64,000 bases of DNA from Pocillopora verrucosa (GCF_036669915.1 NC_089312.1:31318330-31382329), one strand, 5' to 3'; shown: positions 34,801 through 49,683, counted from the stretch's first letter. Numbers and translations are program-made. Notes: generated by a model not told the origin, from the letters alone.

Positions 34801-37800
34801 GGCCTAAATGGTCTCTAAGCATGGCCTCCTGCAGCGTCAAATAGGTTGAAATATAGCTGCTAGGTATACTATTGGATCGAAAAAGACCTATTGTGACATA
34901 TGTGGGCAAATACACTTGTTCCCTTATGTTTGTTTTAACGTAAGAAAGTTGAGTATATTACACTTTGTCTTGTCTACTGTGGCAAGCAAAAGACTTGAGG
35001 TGGTTGAATGACCTTTTTCGCATCATGACTTTTACTATTTATTAATTTTTTTAATTTATTTTAAAATACTTTATTTTCGCGAAAACTCACCAAAGCTGTC
35101 TCTAAGTGTCAAAAACTCATGGAGATTCAGCAATTTGAGTGATCAGAGAGAAACTTGACATTTCTTCAATGACGAACATCTTAAGCTTTTGCAAGACTTT
35201 CTTAAATTATTCCGTGGGAAATGACATTTGACAAAAATATAAATTAAAACAATCAACAACGATCATAAAAAAATAAAGGGTAAGCGAATGAGGTTTTCTC
35301 ATTTCTTTAACGTTTTTCCCTTCGGTCTTTCATGACAAAATCTCCCACCTGCTGTTTTCACGAGGCTTTATTCAGACCTTCAATTTACATTCTGGTCAGG
35401 TTTCGTGAGCATCGGTTGCGTAGGTAATACACGGTGGTTCGTTGCTAGGTTTTTCCTCCTGGAAGCGCGGGCGCGTGAATGTCTGCGGTAATTGCCATTA
35501 GTGTTCCAACGTAAAGCAAGATGGCGGCGAATTTAAGTGAAGTCGTGTTCGATTTAAGAGGCCAAACACATTTTTTCAGAGAGGGGAAAAACATTTTGGA
35601 ACGCAAGTGAACTGGAGCTGAAGTTTTCTTTTGAGCGGGAGTAGATAAAGGCGGTCAGGGGCAAAAAGACGACCAAACTATGGTATAGGGAAGATGAATA
35701 GGGGACTGGAAGAGGTTTGCAGCAACAAACTTGAGCTTGTGGTCCACTGGTATCGTAGCAGCTAGAGATCTTCAAGTTAACTTCCTCCTTTCACTTGGGT
35801 CCCAGCAGGCTAAAGTTTGAGATACGCTCAAGCCTATTCCATAAACAAGAAGAAAAAAAAAAAAAAAAAAGGAAGAAAGAAAAAATCCCTGATGGGAACT
35901 GCAAGAATGAGAAACAGAAAACGAGTTACAACAACTGCAATATAATGTAATAGAATATAAAACGAGGTGAAGATGTAGAGGTGGAAAATTACAATAACGT
36001 AGACATAATAGAACAAATCAGGGAGATTATCGAAAAACTAAGACTTAAACTTGCTTCCGTCATAAATGGACTCGGAGGAGCTCCTTATAAAAATTCTGCA
36101 ACGTCAGTGAAATTAATAATGCCCTCGAGGCTCAAACTCGAAGAGCATGGGCCAGAACGGGGATAAAAGGTAGCCGCTTCAGCTTTTCCTCAGAAACATG
36201 GACGAGACTGAATCAAATGAAATTGACAGGAATTTTTTATTTGTCCTCACTTTTTAATTAACCTAATTGTATCTCATAAACCGCGGGTGGGTTATACAGG
36301 GATTTCAGGCCCTGAGAAAAGCCCGTAACAAACACACGCGAAAAATATCGGTATTTTTTCACGTCTGTTGATATAGCTATCGGCTGCTGACACGTCCATC
36401 GCCTTTGGCGTCCGCTCGCGGTCAGGTGTGATGAATGAACGGCAAAATGCCTTCACGGATTCTCAATACAAGGTTGTTTGTCGTGAGAAATCCTCGAATT
36501 GTGGTGGCTAAAAAACTGAAATTCCCTATTGCTAAACAGACAGTAAGGTTCAAACTTTCCTTGAAGGGAAGAAAAATAATCTACTAAAAGAAAACCGAAA
36601 GTTACGTATTTAGTGGCTTTGGTGTTCATTATTTCCTCTCGGCTGAGAATGAAAATCGACAACTGGAAGATTTGCCACTGGCCGATTTTTGCCGTTTACC
36701 TGAAAGACTTTCTTCTTCTGTCGTGCAAGGAAAAAGTCGGTAAATGAGAATTTTTGTAAATTGAAAATTACGACCATTGCTGTTTTTGTAATCATGATTC
36801 CACGCATTTTTCCATCTTAAGAGTCAGCGCCCGCCAACGCACTCTACGATTGTTATTCGAGGATTGTCTATTCTTTTATTTTCATTCATTCATGAAGTCC
36901 GCTTTTCTTGTCACTAAAGGGCTATTGTGTTATATGATAAACAAAATAATGCCTGGTTGCTTGTAGATATGCAGTTTCTCTTCTCGTGTTCAAGTCCGAA
37001 GAGCAATTCCATATCTACGCGCGCCCATGGATTATTCTCTCCATCTCAGAATATTGTAAGGCTCCCTCCAATTTTTTTTTTTTTTTGGATATTGCTATTC
37101 CTTAATAAGATCTACTTTGCTTGCATATTCACTGGCAAGAGCATTACGATATTTTGAACGAATACAGCATTTTTTCGTTTCTCTTTTAATTCAGCAGGGT
37201 GACAGTAGGGGGTAGGAAATAAATGACAGAAATGTAGGCTTGGTTACATTTCGGTTAGTTTCGTGAGTTCGGCTACTTTGTTCATGCAAACTAAAAATAA
37301 GAATACATGTGGGCGTTCAGTGGGCTTTGAGTTTAGCCGTGCGGATGTTGTAAGAGACAGGAAGAACGGAATTTTGAGCGACTAAACACCACTGACGCCT
37401 TTATATGCAACACCAGGAAAACAGGGTGTGAAAAAAATGGAATTAAGAATACATGTTATTAATTCTAAATGTGGCATTCTTTGACACATGAATTACGATT
37501 CTAATCGAGTGCGGTAATTGTTAGCATTTAATGAGGATAAGTAACAACAATATTCAAAAGGTATTAAATGGACACCTGTTTCTTCCTAGCTTATTGTGAG
37601 AGGAGGAAACTAGGGGTGACCTTTCAGTTTACGCTAATCGATATTCGGATTTACTGTCATTACGCTCATCACGGACGATCATTACCCCCCGATCTCGCTG
37701 CATTCCCTTGGTCTGAAATATTTTCCCGTTTTGCCTCTCGCTTACTTATTTCATAATAAAAAACTATTCACCTCCGTGGGTGGCTAGTGGTGGATATTTA

Positions 37801-38314
37801 TCGAGCTGCGAATCCCGCGCGAGTTTCTCGGAGTTGGGGGGCAAAAGCTATTTGTAGTTCGAGCAGTCACTCAGGGCGTGCTTTCAACGTTATCCACCGA
37901 ATCAGTACTAATCAAACAATTACAAGTTCCTCGATTTTGATTGGTTTCGAAAAACTTATATATACCCCCTTATTCATTCGCTAAGTTTTTATCGGACAGT
38001 TCACTTGGATGAGCCAATCATATTCAAAGTTTTAGTTTAAATCAACCAATCCCAGCCTTTGTTTCAATCACCATTGAAACAGTGTACAGACTTAGTCTTT
38101 TCATGCAAATTTTCCCTTTCTTTGATAACTGGCTATTCTTGGACTCCTCTCAGTCCTGTTGCCATTACATATACTAACTCAATCATTACACCTCACGCTT
38201 CTAACGAGTTACAAAAACATCTCCTCTCATATGGCAGATAAATTTAATTCTCAAATTTTATTTACAGACATATATGAATACACATATACACATAAAGAGA
38301 AAAAAAAATTATCC
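31864..38314. other. Unique spacer between the duplicated copies
   Basis: No duplicate of this stretch is in the window. I recognise no complete gene. The open frames of 60-85 codons (33,000-33,212, 33,366-33,620, 34,201-34,445, 36,453-36,807, 37,568-37,756) lack signal peptides and domains. An AG-rich tract lies at 35,848-35,886. Around 37,770-37,900 GGGTGGCTAGTGGTGGATAT followed by GCGCGAG looks like a dispersed repeat, but its ends are not clear. Confidence 0.45.
35521..35610 (+). CDS. Possible first coding exon, unknown gene
   Basis: AAGATGGCGGCG is a strong Kozak context and the upstream 120 bp is locally GC-rich, as in many promoters. The frame gives MAANLSEVVFDLRGQTHF and stops at TGA 35,608; a donor CAA/GTGAAC just before the stop would allow splicing. 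No downstream exon could be linked to it, so this is only a candidate. Confidence 0.2.
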   Translation: MAANLSEVVFDLRGQTHFFREGKNILERK

Positions 38315-39555
<1,241 letters not shown>

Positions 39556-39644
39556 TGTTCGAATGTTGAATTCACCTTAGACTTTAACTTCTGAAAGTAA
39601 TGAGTGCTAAGTTATGATGGCCAGAAAACTGCTGCAGCCAACTG

Positions 39645-39654
39645 AATTTATACT
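39645..39654 (-). promoter_or_regulatory. TATA-like box of alpha, copy B
   Basis: AGTATAAATT on the minus strand, 90 bp upstream of the alpha ATG in copy B, as in copy A. Confidence 0.4.
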
Positions 39655-39659
39655 CCCGA

Positions 39660-42600
39660 TGTTAACCCATTTTAAGGAAGAGAATACTTCGTGAGTGCTA
39701 AACAGCTATTTTAGTACAATGCACTCAACAATTTAATTTTAGATAGCTGCTTAAACAGAAGTTCAAGGATCTCTTTATGGCCATGCGGAAGCTTAGTAGA
39801 AGGAACGAAAAACATCCCACGCCTTAAATTTCGTTTTTGAAGAAACTATTGCTCAATATTTAGACTTCCTTTTAACTATGTTCAAGAAAATATGAACATA
39901 CACATTTGATGCTTCATGTTACTGAATACAAATTTTATGAGCATAAAGCTTGATGCTTCGTGTTCCTTTTTACAGTTGTTTAATTTAATACCTGTAGATT
40001 CAAACGGTGGATTTACTCTTCAGTAAGAATTTGCTCCGAAAGGAGAGCATATGTTCATAAAGGCCCTTATTTCACCTCGTAATGTAGGTAACTAACTCTT
40101 TTTCTCCTTTTTTTTTTTGTTCAAAAATTTTCATTTGACCAAGGCAAAAAAAAAAATATAGGTAACTAACTCTTTTTCTCCTTTTTTTTTTGTTTAAAAA
40201 TTTTCATTTGACCAAGGCAAAAAAAGAAAAAAAAAATTATTTCCAGGTTTTATTTTGGATCCATAGTGATATTATTGGTCCTCAGTGTAATGTTGCCAGA
40301 ATATACAACAATTAAGATGAAATTATTTAGTGTTAGTCAGTGGAAGATTGATGATGTCTTTCCCATATTTTCTACAGTGCGGTGGACACTCTTTGAAGTT
40401 AACTTAAGTTAAAAAAAAAACAAACAAACAAAAACAAAAAAAACGCCAGCTGTTTTCAAATAGGGGGGGTGTGAACTTCAAACTAAGTAAAACTCAACAT
40501 GCTATTCAAGGAAGTAAAAACAAGTCACGGCCCAAATTAAAAATGAGTTAAGAGTGCCAGCTGTTTTCAAGACTGAACCTTAGTGGGCGAGAATTTCAAA
40601 GTTGACAGATACAGTTAAACACAAGATCCCAGGATGTGGAGAAGATTAGGATGTTGGCCCACTTATTTTGCGTATTCAATGAAGCTGATGGAGAATTGAT
40701 ACTTCCGCCAATGGTACTGAGTAGGTTTAGCCAGGTTTGAAAAGAGGGATCGTAATATTTTCCTCGTTTGTCTTATCTATGAAATGAAGCCTTTATGTGC
40801 AAGATTCGAAATTCGAATGGACGACTTATGTAGTATTTGTTCACGAACCATTGAATAAATTTGAATGTCTTGGAAAGAAGAAAACAAACGCCACGGGCAG
40901 TTAACATTTTTCGATGTTCTGTTTTCAAAAAACAAGAAAAAAGAAAAGAAAAGAAAGAAAACCAAAACCAAAATAAAAGTGAAAAAAAAAAGGGAAACAT
41001 AATTTCCACAAAGAAAAGAAAAGAATACATGCGAATCAAATGCTATTCAGAAATGACGAGCTAAACTGCCGAATTTTTTAGGGTCAACTCCAACACGGCT
41101 GTTGATCGAATTTCTAAGTTACTATGCTTATTTTTCTGGGTAGCCCAAAAATTGCCAGCTGCCCGAAATCTATCGATCGATAACAAAGCAAGACAAGAAT
41201 ACTCAAAGGATAATTCAAAAATAAGGTTTTATTCAAAGAAGGGCTAAATCATTTCTGTTGTGAAGCAAAAGCGTACGAATATCTTTCGTCTACGAAGCCC
41301 AAGGTGGATAATGATTATTCCTTGGCCGCCGATTTTTCTCTGACCTAACGTAATAACAAATGAGTAGCTGACATGAGACGCATGTCCTGGGATCAGCAAT
41401 ATCGGAAGCCCCATGTGAGTTAACGAATTAGATATGATCTTTTAGTTTGATCTGATTATAACACAAGGGATGATGCTTTCCGTCTCGTCGTGAGCTTGGG
41501 ACACAAAAAAATGTGACCCAGACATCTTTCTTGTCCCATAGAGGCATGAATGCGGCATGCCCGTTTAAAAACGAACCTTGTTACAGCCTTGCTAACCACA
41601 AAATCTCCGTGGCTCATCGATAGAGCATGCGAAGATTCGAGGTTTGATTCCTCATATTAGCATACAATTATTCCAATGTGCCCTACAGTGTTGACAAGAC
41701 TAAAAAATTCCCTCCTTAAGATTTTGAAGTTTCATTTTCATGGGCGTAATCGGCGATTGGAAATAACTCGGAAAATATTAGTTGGGTTATGTTTGTGAAG
41801 CTCGTGTTCTTATCCGCAGTTTAGATACAGAAAATATCAAGGGGCTTTGTGATAGACAAGATCAATTGGCAAGAGGAAGTTAATTCTGAAATAAAATGTA
41901 AAGAGGAAACCCTGACTTTAGTTTATGATAATTAAAGGTATGTGGGTTCCTAAGGCGTGGAGTAAGCTTAATTTCGAAGATGTTATATGAAACAGGACGA
42001 GCGAGTTTTTCATAGCGATTAGTCATTGTTGACGCTCCTTGCCATGGAAACGACATGAAAACAGGTGCAAGGGGTAGGAGTAGATAATTTCCTTTTTTAA
42101 CATGACATTCACAATATAAATGTTTTATTCTTTGACACAAAAATTATTATTACTCAATAAGAATAAAAGGCATTGTACACTGTAAAAGGTGTAATTTGAT
42201 ATCTTTCCATTTCTGGACTGCTAGTTGAAGAAGCGGTTACCAGAAGTGAATTTTCAATTCATTTTGCTCTACGTCTAACTTTCGGTAAGAATTACAATTG
42301 ATTTCACCTTTTCTTATTGTGAAAGAACTTCTGATTAAATAGTTACTTCAAAGTTTCCTTGCGTCAACTGCTGTGTTGAAAGGGTAAAGTCGCTAGTATT
42401 TTTTCTTTGTTCTCCAGTCTTCTTTATATTTCGTGCAGAAAAAGTAAAAAGGAAACGCTTGCAGAGGTTCCGGCCCTATGAAGTGAAGTGTTAAAATTTG
42501 AACTTCCACGATTATTATCAGGATACGTAGAAGTCGGAATCTGTCAGCACGTTTTTAGTGTGGTCCTCTTTATACTTTTATAAACTGAGCCTCGTTATAT

Positions 42601-42756
42601 TAATAACAAGAATTATTGGCATTTCCATCCAAGAAAAATACGCTGAGTTATCAAGGTATTTGAAGGGAAATCATTCTTTTCAACGGCTGTTACAATGCGC
42701 AGAAACCTTTTGTTGAAATTCATCAAATAACGGTTGATTACAAAACCATTTAAACT
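39660..42756. other. Non-coding stretch upstream of alpha, copy B
   Basis: Duplicate of 690-3,785, including the 73-bp direct repeat (40,085-40,231). One local difference replaces TTCGCTGATT with TTTGATCTGATT near 41,445. No gene seen. Confidence 0.6.
41605..41661 (+). repeat. tRNA-like SINE head candidate, copy B
   Basis: Identical in its A-box- and B-box-like parts to 2,634-2,690. Confidence 0.45.
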
Positions 42757-43768
42757 AAATTGCTGAAATGTGCCGTAGTAAACGGCATGAGATCTTTCAG
42801 TATGTACATATACCGACTGAAAGAAATTATGCCGTTAGTTAACGGCGTAAAATCTTACAGTATGTATATTTATCGACTGAGCCGAATTACGCCGTTATTT
42901 AACGGCTAAAAATCTTACAGTATATGTTCCATCCACTGAGCCAAATTACGCCTTTAGTTAACAGCGTAAACTCTTACAGTATATACATATACAGAACGGA
43001 AGAAATTACGCCGGTAGTTAACGGTGTAAAATATTACAGTATATATCACCAACTAAGCCAAATTGCGCCATAAGTTAACGACATAAACTCTTACAGAATA
43101 TAAATATACAGAGCGGAAGATATTGACCCTAATGAAATTACGCTGTTAGTTACCGGCGTAAGATCTTACAATATGTATTTATACCGACTGAGCCAAATGA
43201 CGCCGTTAGTTAACGGCGTAAAATCTTGCAGTATTTACTCACAGCGACTGAGCCCAATTACGGTTGTGGAAAAAAATCTTACAGTATGAATACTTTATGT
43301 TTCATTACTGCTCAGAAGGCTTTATCCACCACAGGTACTCCTTGTTTCTCTTTTCATTTCTCTCGAACTCTTGTACGGGTATCCAATTCATTAATTGCTT
43401 CTACAATATCCGTTGCATTGCGGGTGGCGCGACAAATTTTCAGTCAAGCTTGAGAAGTGACAGGGTATGCGACAACTTTCACGGGCATTGCGTTTGTAAC
43501 AACTTTCACACCGTAGTTAATCGTAACCCTAACGACAGTGGTATATGTGCCTCTATTGGTTCCGAACCGCGCCGAAATTCATTACAGCCTAATTTGAATT
43601 CGAATGTCTTGTCTTTTTTTTTTTTTTTGTTCTGTGTGTGTGTATGTTTGTGTTTGGCCGTTAACTAACGGCGTAATTTGGCTCAGACGGTGATATATAT
43701 ATTGTAAGGTTTTATGCCGTTAACTAATAGCGCAATTTGGCTCAGTCGGTTATATATACAAATCAGTC
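42757..43768. mobile_element. Element with arrayed palindromic units, copy B
   Basis: Duplicate of 3,786-4,800. Two substitutions restore palindromic symmetry relative to copy A (GCCGTTAGTTAACGGC near 42,830; TTACAGTAT near 42,915). The internal T tract is one to two bases shorter. Confidence 0.55.
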
Positions 43769-44928
43769 AACATGGCTACTATTCATTTTTTTTTTAATAA
43801 CATCTATGTTAGCGTATAAAAAAAGTGGTATGTTGCTCGCACCAATCAGATCGCCGCATTAGTGTATGTATCTCGCACCAATCAGAGCGTCGTTTTTGTT
43901 CTTTGGTTTGAGAAGTGTTCAAATTTCACCGAAGTAATGAGGGATTCGGAGAGAGCGGTCCGTAAAATAGAATGATCTTGAAAAATGAGAAATGTTGGCT
44001 TTTCTGTGTCTTTAACGTGTATTTTACCGCGCTTTATGAGAAATGCGATACTACTGGACAGATGAAAGATATGAGATTACCTATAGTAAACGTGTTACTC
44101 ATGCAGTGAAAATGGTGGATAGTTGTTCGAGAGAAAATGGAGTCCTGTGCACTGTAGCATGATCATGGTTATTGTTCCTTCACGACGAGAGTAAGTGGAA
44201 AAATTGGAATCAAATATTACTTGAGGCGTTGATGAATTGCACCAAACATTTTGATTTGAACAGTTCTTTAACGGCAAGCTGTGTCGCAAGATTTATGATT
44301 TGTTGAGTGTGCCGATTATATTTTTCTGGATTGGTTTGCTCGGAGCTATCTCTCGATGAATGTTTGTTTAAAATTACCTAATGGCGATTTTGTGTGTGTT
44401 TCCGATGCCTGGAGAAAGTGATCTGAGTCGTTTGTGTTTGGCCAAGGAGGAATTCATATACCATCGTTAGCGTGTTTATTTGATTTTGTTATCTGGGACG
44501 AATGATTACAGAGGTAAGTTAATATGATGTGATCTACTAACGTCGAAAATATATCAAGTCGAAGAAATATTTTTGGCCTTGGTCCGCATTTTTGTCGACA
44601 AAATAAACACATACCGCTTAAAAAGATGATAATACGGAGCACGTGCAAAGCTGTCAATTGTTTCTCGCATGTTGCGCGTGTTAAATATTCATTAGTGACA
44701 TCTCATTTACATCTTCAGCTACCTTTATTACGTTGATAAAATCTGTACAGACACCTCACCAACCAACTCGCGTGCAAAGTGAGAAGACTATATGAAGGCT
44801 TTAAATTATATTATGATCGATTTGGATCAAGAAATGGGTCAGGAATATCCCACAATAGTGCAAATAATCGTGAAAGCTGATCGCGGAAAAGCGATTGCGT
44901 GACGCTCCGTAAGTTGTAAAGTGATATA
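43769..44928. other. Non-coding stretch left of ISL2EU-type element, copy B
   Basis: Duplicate of 4,801-5,960, including the paired CCAAT boxes (about 43,840-43,887). No gene supported. Confidence 0.5.
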
Positions 44929-45020
44929 GACGACTTTCATAATGGCGGGCGTAGCGCGAGGCCTGGTGAGAACGGCATGAAAACGAGGTCACAAAGGCCT
45001 CAAACTTTCACAGTATAATT

Positions 45021-45895
45021 ATGGCGTCCTCCTCGAGTAGTTTACGCGATGATTCTCCAAGTGCGATTTTTCTTACGGAATATGATATTCCAGGCGCTTC
45101 TCTGCTTGGACGAAAGCCTGAAGAGCTGAAAAACACAGAACTATGTTTGTGGCTTTAGTGCCGGGGTGATTTGGGTAAAGGTCTGAAGACAAAAGCGGAG
45201 CTCGTGAAACGAGTGTCCGAGTATATCAGAACTGGCAAAGATAAAAATATTGTTGACCCAGATCCAGACAAGATTTACAGTCGCAGAAAAGAGCGATTGA
45301 GCACCTTCACTGATGTTAGCGGAGAAGAGGGTATTTTGGTGCAGTTTCCCGACGACGGTTGGGGCACTTCGCTCGAGAAAATGTCAATGTTTACCAGAGT
45401 CGAAATGAATCGCCATAACTTAAATTCGGGAAAATCCATCGCGGACAAAGACCACCACATGGTCCCAACAAGCTTGTTAAAAGCCAAACGATTCTTGGAT
45501 GACGAATATCTCGAGGAAATTCAGTGTACAAGTGTCCAAAGGTATTTTTATTTCAAAAGCAAGTGCTGCCATAGCTTTCAGAAGAATGACCCACCACATA
45601 CTCTAAAGATTGCCCTATGCATCTTACCTGGCGGAGTAAGGAGTGCTTGCTGTTCATGCATAGCCGGCAAGGTGGGATTCTGCAATCATGTGTTGGCCCT
45701 CATGTTCAAGTTATGTAAGTTTTCTTATTTAACTGTGCCTCAACGAAAGATCTGTTGGAAGAGGAAGATTCACATGCACCCATAGCCTGCACATCTCAAT
45801 TGCAGCAATGGCATAAGAAAGGTGGGGGTTCAAATATTGCCCCACAGCCAATCATGGAAGTTGAAGTGACCAAAACCATCCAGAAATTCAGTTGA
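45021..45895 (+). pseudogene. Second ORF of ISL2EU-type element (SWIM finger), broken, copy B
   Basis: The same in-frame TAG (45,156-45,158) and the same frame change near the C-terminus as in copy A, so both lesions predate the duplication. Two residues differ from copy A: CHSFQKND for CHSFRKND, and LKIALC for LKIPLC. The SWIM cysteines and histidine are kept. Confidence 0.75.
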
Positions 45896-46285
45896 TAATA
45901 TTGTACTCTCCGTTTAAAGTTTAAGTTTTCGAGACTCTTCCAGCTCCCTTGGAATTTCCAGTGACCTTCCATGGGATAGGTATGGATAATATTCTGAAAC
46001 ATGATCTTTATCTATCAACCAACAGAGTATAAGGAATTCAGAGGTCATTAAAAGTAGTGTAGCAATGTTTTGTTTCCCTTTGTCTTTTATTTAACTATAA
46101 AGGAAGTGTCTTCTGTTAAAAAACGTTACTACAGAAGCATACCAAGCAATAGGTATTTTTCCTTGAAAATAACAAATGCAATGCAAATTTTCTCCAAAAA
46201 AGTGATTGATTTGGAGTTTATTTTGTTGCAATTTCTATCACCTTTATATACACAAAATAATTACCAATTTTAGTGTACCATTTCA

Positions 46286-47842
46286 TCACACTGATATTAT
46301 GTTGGGTTGTGCATTACACAAGAAGGCACACACTGCCCACATTTGGTTTACAACACCTATTTGGTGAAGGGGTACTACTCTGTCCCAGATGTGAAAGTTT
46401 TTTATCTTGTTGATTGCCCGTTCAATATGAATTCTGAGACTAGCAATTTCTTGGGTCTGTACCACATCTTCTGCTGGCATTTGATTTGATCCTCCCAAGA
46501 AAGGTGGAAGGTTGAGTGAAACTCCCAAAGGCAACAAATCTGAAATAGTGAAACCTTTATCTGCCATTATGGAGTCTTTGTCCTTGAAGGGTAGATCTAA
46601 AAGGCCACTTCTTCTAACAATCTCTCTGTCAGAGATGCTTCCAGTATATAATTGGCTGATGAATGTAATTGCTCCTCCAGGAGAAATCCCCACCAAACCC
46701 TTAAGTGTGGTGTGATGTTTGTAGCTGCTGAAGAGCTCTCCATTCAATTGTAAGCTACTTGGCATCTGGCATCTTACTTCCGTACAATCAATTATCACAC
46801 GCGTACTCCCATATTTATTCTTGAATGCTTCAGGCATTGTTCTGTCTATCACTTCCCTTGAAGGCCAAATGTTAATGTGACCAAACTTAAAGTAAATGAA
46901 ATTGATCCATGTTATGACTATCCGACTGACAGTCGGTGTTGACACGTTGAACAAGTGAGCAAGATGATCTTCATGAAACCCTTGTCTTAGTCTGCACATT
47001 ACAAGAAAAAATTCGTCCATTGGCCTCAAAGACCTAGCTCTTCCTTTTTTCGTGAAAGAGTCCTTTGACTGATCCTGGTCATAATCAACAGGGACCTCAC
47101 CATTTCCAGAACGCCAGTAAGCTATGTTTCCTCCTCGTTCTCCGGGATCAAGATAATTGTACACCGCCTCAAAAGCATCCCAGTTATTAAAACCGGTGTA
47201 AAAACCTGCTGTATTTTTCTTAGCTTTCAAGTTCTCGAGCACAAATTGTTTCTTTGTAAGGTTTGTGATTTGCCGCTGAGCATTTTCTAATCGCAATTTA
47301 ATGTCATTGATTTCCTGTTCTAATTCTTCAATTCTTTTGTTTTTGTTTGTGATGGTTTCCGTCAAATCATAACATTCCTTTTCTGGCAAGATTATATTCT
47401 GATTCTCAACAACACTGGTAGTCAAACCGATACTTACTTCCACTTTTTCTTCCAAATCAAAATCCACCACACTCTCGGCAGATGCATTCGATCTAGAAAC
47501 AGTGGCAATCGACGCCACTGGTTCGCAAACGTTCCTTTCTGTCGGTGGTTTCCTCTTGCGAGGCGACGTGCGAATCCAGGAAAATATCGAAGGTATGGCG
47601 CCAGGTTTTAGACATATTTTCCCCGCAAGAGTCTTTTTTAGATCTTCATTTCTAAAATGTCTGGAACAGACCTTTGTTGAGTCGGATATTTTAAAGTCTT
47701 TTCCTTCGTCTCGCCTGATGGCCTGTATCCATTTCTTCTTTACTATTTTTTCTCTAGGAAATTGAAAGTACGACACTTTCGACCCATGCTCTTCGCGATA
47801 GCCTTCTTTGGTGCATCCTGGAACGCAGCAGTGTGTAGGCAT
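46286..47842 (-). CDS. THAP-domain DDE transposase, copy B
   Basis: A 518-residue protein identical to the one at 7,318-8,874: THAP finger (C5/C6, C10, C59, H62), coiled coil ~165-205, DDE_Tnp_4 domain with D352, D428 and E474. No nucleotide difference was noticed by eye across the gene, although the partner gene in the same element differs at two residues. Confidence 0.92.
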   Translation of the reverse strand: MPTHCCVPGCTKEGYREEHGSKVSYFQFPREKIVKKKWIQAIRRDEGKDFKISDSTKVCSRHFRNEDLKKTLAGKICLKPGAIPSIFSWIRTSPRKRKPPTERNVCEPVASIATVSRSNASAESVVDFDLEEKVEVSIGLTTSVVENQNIILPEKECYDLTETITNKNKRIEELEQEINDIKLRLENAQRQITNLTKKQFVLENLKAKKNTAGFYTGFNNWDAFEAVYNYLDPGERGGNIAYWRSGNGEVPVDYDQDQSKDSFTKKGRARSLRPMDEFFLVMCRLRQGFHEDHLAHLFNVSTPTVSRIVITWINFIYFKFGHINIWPSREVIDRTMPEAFKNKYGSTRVIIDCTEVRCQMPSSLQLNGELFSSYKHHTTLKGLVGISPGGAITFISQLYTGSISDREIVRRSGLLDLPFKDKDSIMADKGFTISDLLPLGVSLNLPPFLGGSNQMPAEDVVQTQEIASLRIHIERAINKIKNFHIWDRVVPLHQIGVVNQMWAVCAFLCNAQPNIISV

Positions 47843-48037
47843 TCCTTCCTGTTCCTAAATGTATATTCTAAGCGGTGATTGACCCCAATTGAGTATTATT
47901 GTCTTCACACAAAAGCAAAAACTTGACCTAAAACCACTACACGCGCGCTATGTTTACGTCTGAGAGGCCTTTGTGGCCTCGTTTCCATGCAAAATCGTTA
48001 CCAGTTCTGCGCGCCTTCGGCCATTATGAAAGTCGTC

Positions 48038-49380
48038 AATGTTATCATATACCAGACGAAAAAACTCTTAAGCGTTAAGATTCTCAGTCTACGTTTTGTA
48101 CCCACTCTGCAATGTGCAGTCTAAATTTTGTACTTAGTTTACATTTTGTATCCGGTCTGCAGTCTGCATTTTGTACTAACAGGTATCGTTGAATTATCCG
48201 AGAAAGTTACCGAGAGGCGGATTTGGTTCTCCGGGAAGGGATGAAAAGATTACACTGTCTGTATTATTATACTGGAAAAGTTCTTGTAACGCGTCAATAG
48301 CATCGTGAGCTAAATCTGTTGAATTGTCTGCTTTTCTTACGCAGAGCACCACTCTGATATCTAAATCAAAAAGGTTTTTTCCCAGATTTCACAATGTCGA
48401 CAAGAGGTGTACGGGCACCCGGTGTTAGGAAGATGAGATCATATGAAGGTTTCTTATTACCTTTATTAATTCTAAAATTTCTTAAAAGTCGCTTTAGCAA
48501 GCTAAAACTAAAACATTGCTAAGCTTTAGTCCGATTTTGAAACAGCTTGCCCTGGAAGTTTTACCGCAATCATCAACATTAAGATAACAACTGATAACCA
48601 TCTGATAACCTACTAGTAGTCGAAGATAGCCTTAGACAAAAGGAAGCATTTGCCTTCGGAATTGACCAAATACATGGCACGGGCCTTGAACACTAGTACT
48701 TCCTGCTTCTACTTCAGTCCAAATCAGCCAGTGAGTTAATTGCCTTTGATGTTAATATATGTCCTCTGAAATTGATGAATCAAAGAAAAGAATTGAAGAA
48801 ATGACAGGTTGAATTTAGGAATGATTCTTAGTTATGAGAGAAGTGTGTGATAAGGATAATGATAATAGACAATAAACAAGCCAGTATTTTAGAAAAAAAG
48901 ATGAACTAGATAACTCACGTGCAACTGCAATAAGCAGGCAATCAATTAAATAGTATTTGAGCTCAATATAATCTGACCTTGTTTAATATTTAAGGGGTAC
49001 TGTTCTCATGACTTGAAATTTCCCTTTTTTACAAAATTACTATACCTTATTGATACTTCCAATTGCTTCATCTCACCTTTGAAGGCAATCTTGATATACA
49101 ATTAATTTACTTCGCCATTAATCAAAACATTGAGGAGTGTTTCGACTTATTTATTTCTCTAAATTATTGCAAGTCGTTGATTGGAACATTGGAGGGGTTA
49201 GACATTTCTCTATGTAATCTAATTTAATCTGATCGAGTCTTTTTTGATGAAGCATTAAAATCAAAAGGATTTGAGGGGAGAAGGAAGGGATTGGGAATTT
49301 AATACTTAGTATCAATATTACCCACCTTTACTTCTCTTAAAAAGTATTCTAGTTGTTCTACGAAGTCAGCAAACGAAGGT
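48038..49380. other. Non-coding stretch, copy B
   Basis: Duplicate of 9,070-10,411 with the degenerate CAGTCTACGTTTTGTAC repeats. No gene seen. Confidence 0.5.
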
Positions 49381-49683
49381 CTAAGCGTGATCTAAGATGT
49401 TAAAACACTCATCAGAACAAAGAGTGCGACATTGTGGATAATTAAATAGATGTCTTAAAATGTGAGAGGTCCTATCACTGACCAAGTGCTCACGTACGCG
49501 CGTGGATAAATGCCGAGAGGTTTCGCCGACATAGCAAGCATTACAGCCCGTACATAGGTCGCACAATGTCGCACTCTTTTTTCTGATGAGTGCTTTAACA
49601 TCTGAGATCACGCTTCCACAACTTTTCAACTTAAAATCAAAGAAGCTATCTACATTCAATGGGAGAAACCTACACCTAATCAT
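49381..49683 (-). pseudogene. Penelope-like GIY-YIG fragment, copy B
   Basis: Same 100-residue frame as 10,412-10,714, without change: CNACYVGETSRHLSTRV, REHL, SHILRHL. Still no reverse transcriptase next to it. Confidence 0.7.

Larger units (their letters stand above)
44929..48037. mobile_element. ISL2EU-type DNA transposon, copy B
   Basis: Duplicate of 5,961-9,069 with the same length and the same terminal inverted repeats (44,929-45,001 and 47,964-48,037). It was copied as part of the 39-kb duplication, not by a second insertion, because the flanks are shared. Confidence 0.8.

Noticed and set aside
35834..36166. Frames at 35,834-36,016 (minus) and 35,981-36,166 (plus)
   Set aside because: The first depends on a poly-A/T tract; the second has some coiled-coil-like composition but no start context, domain or conservation to test within the window.
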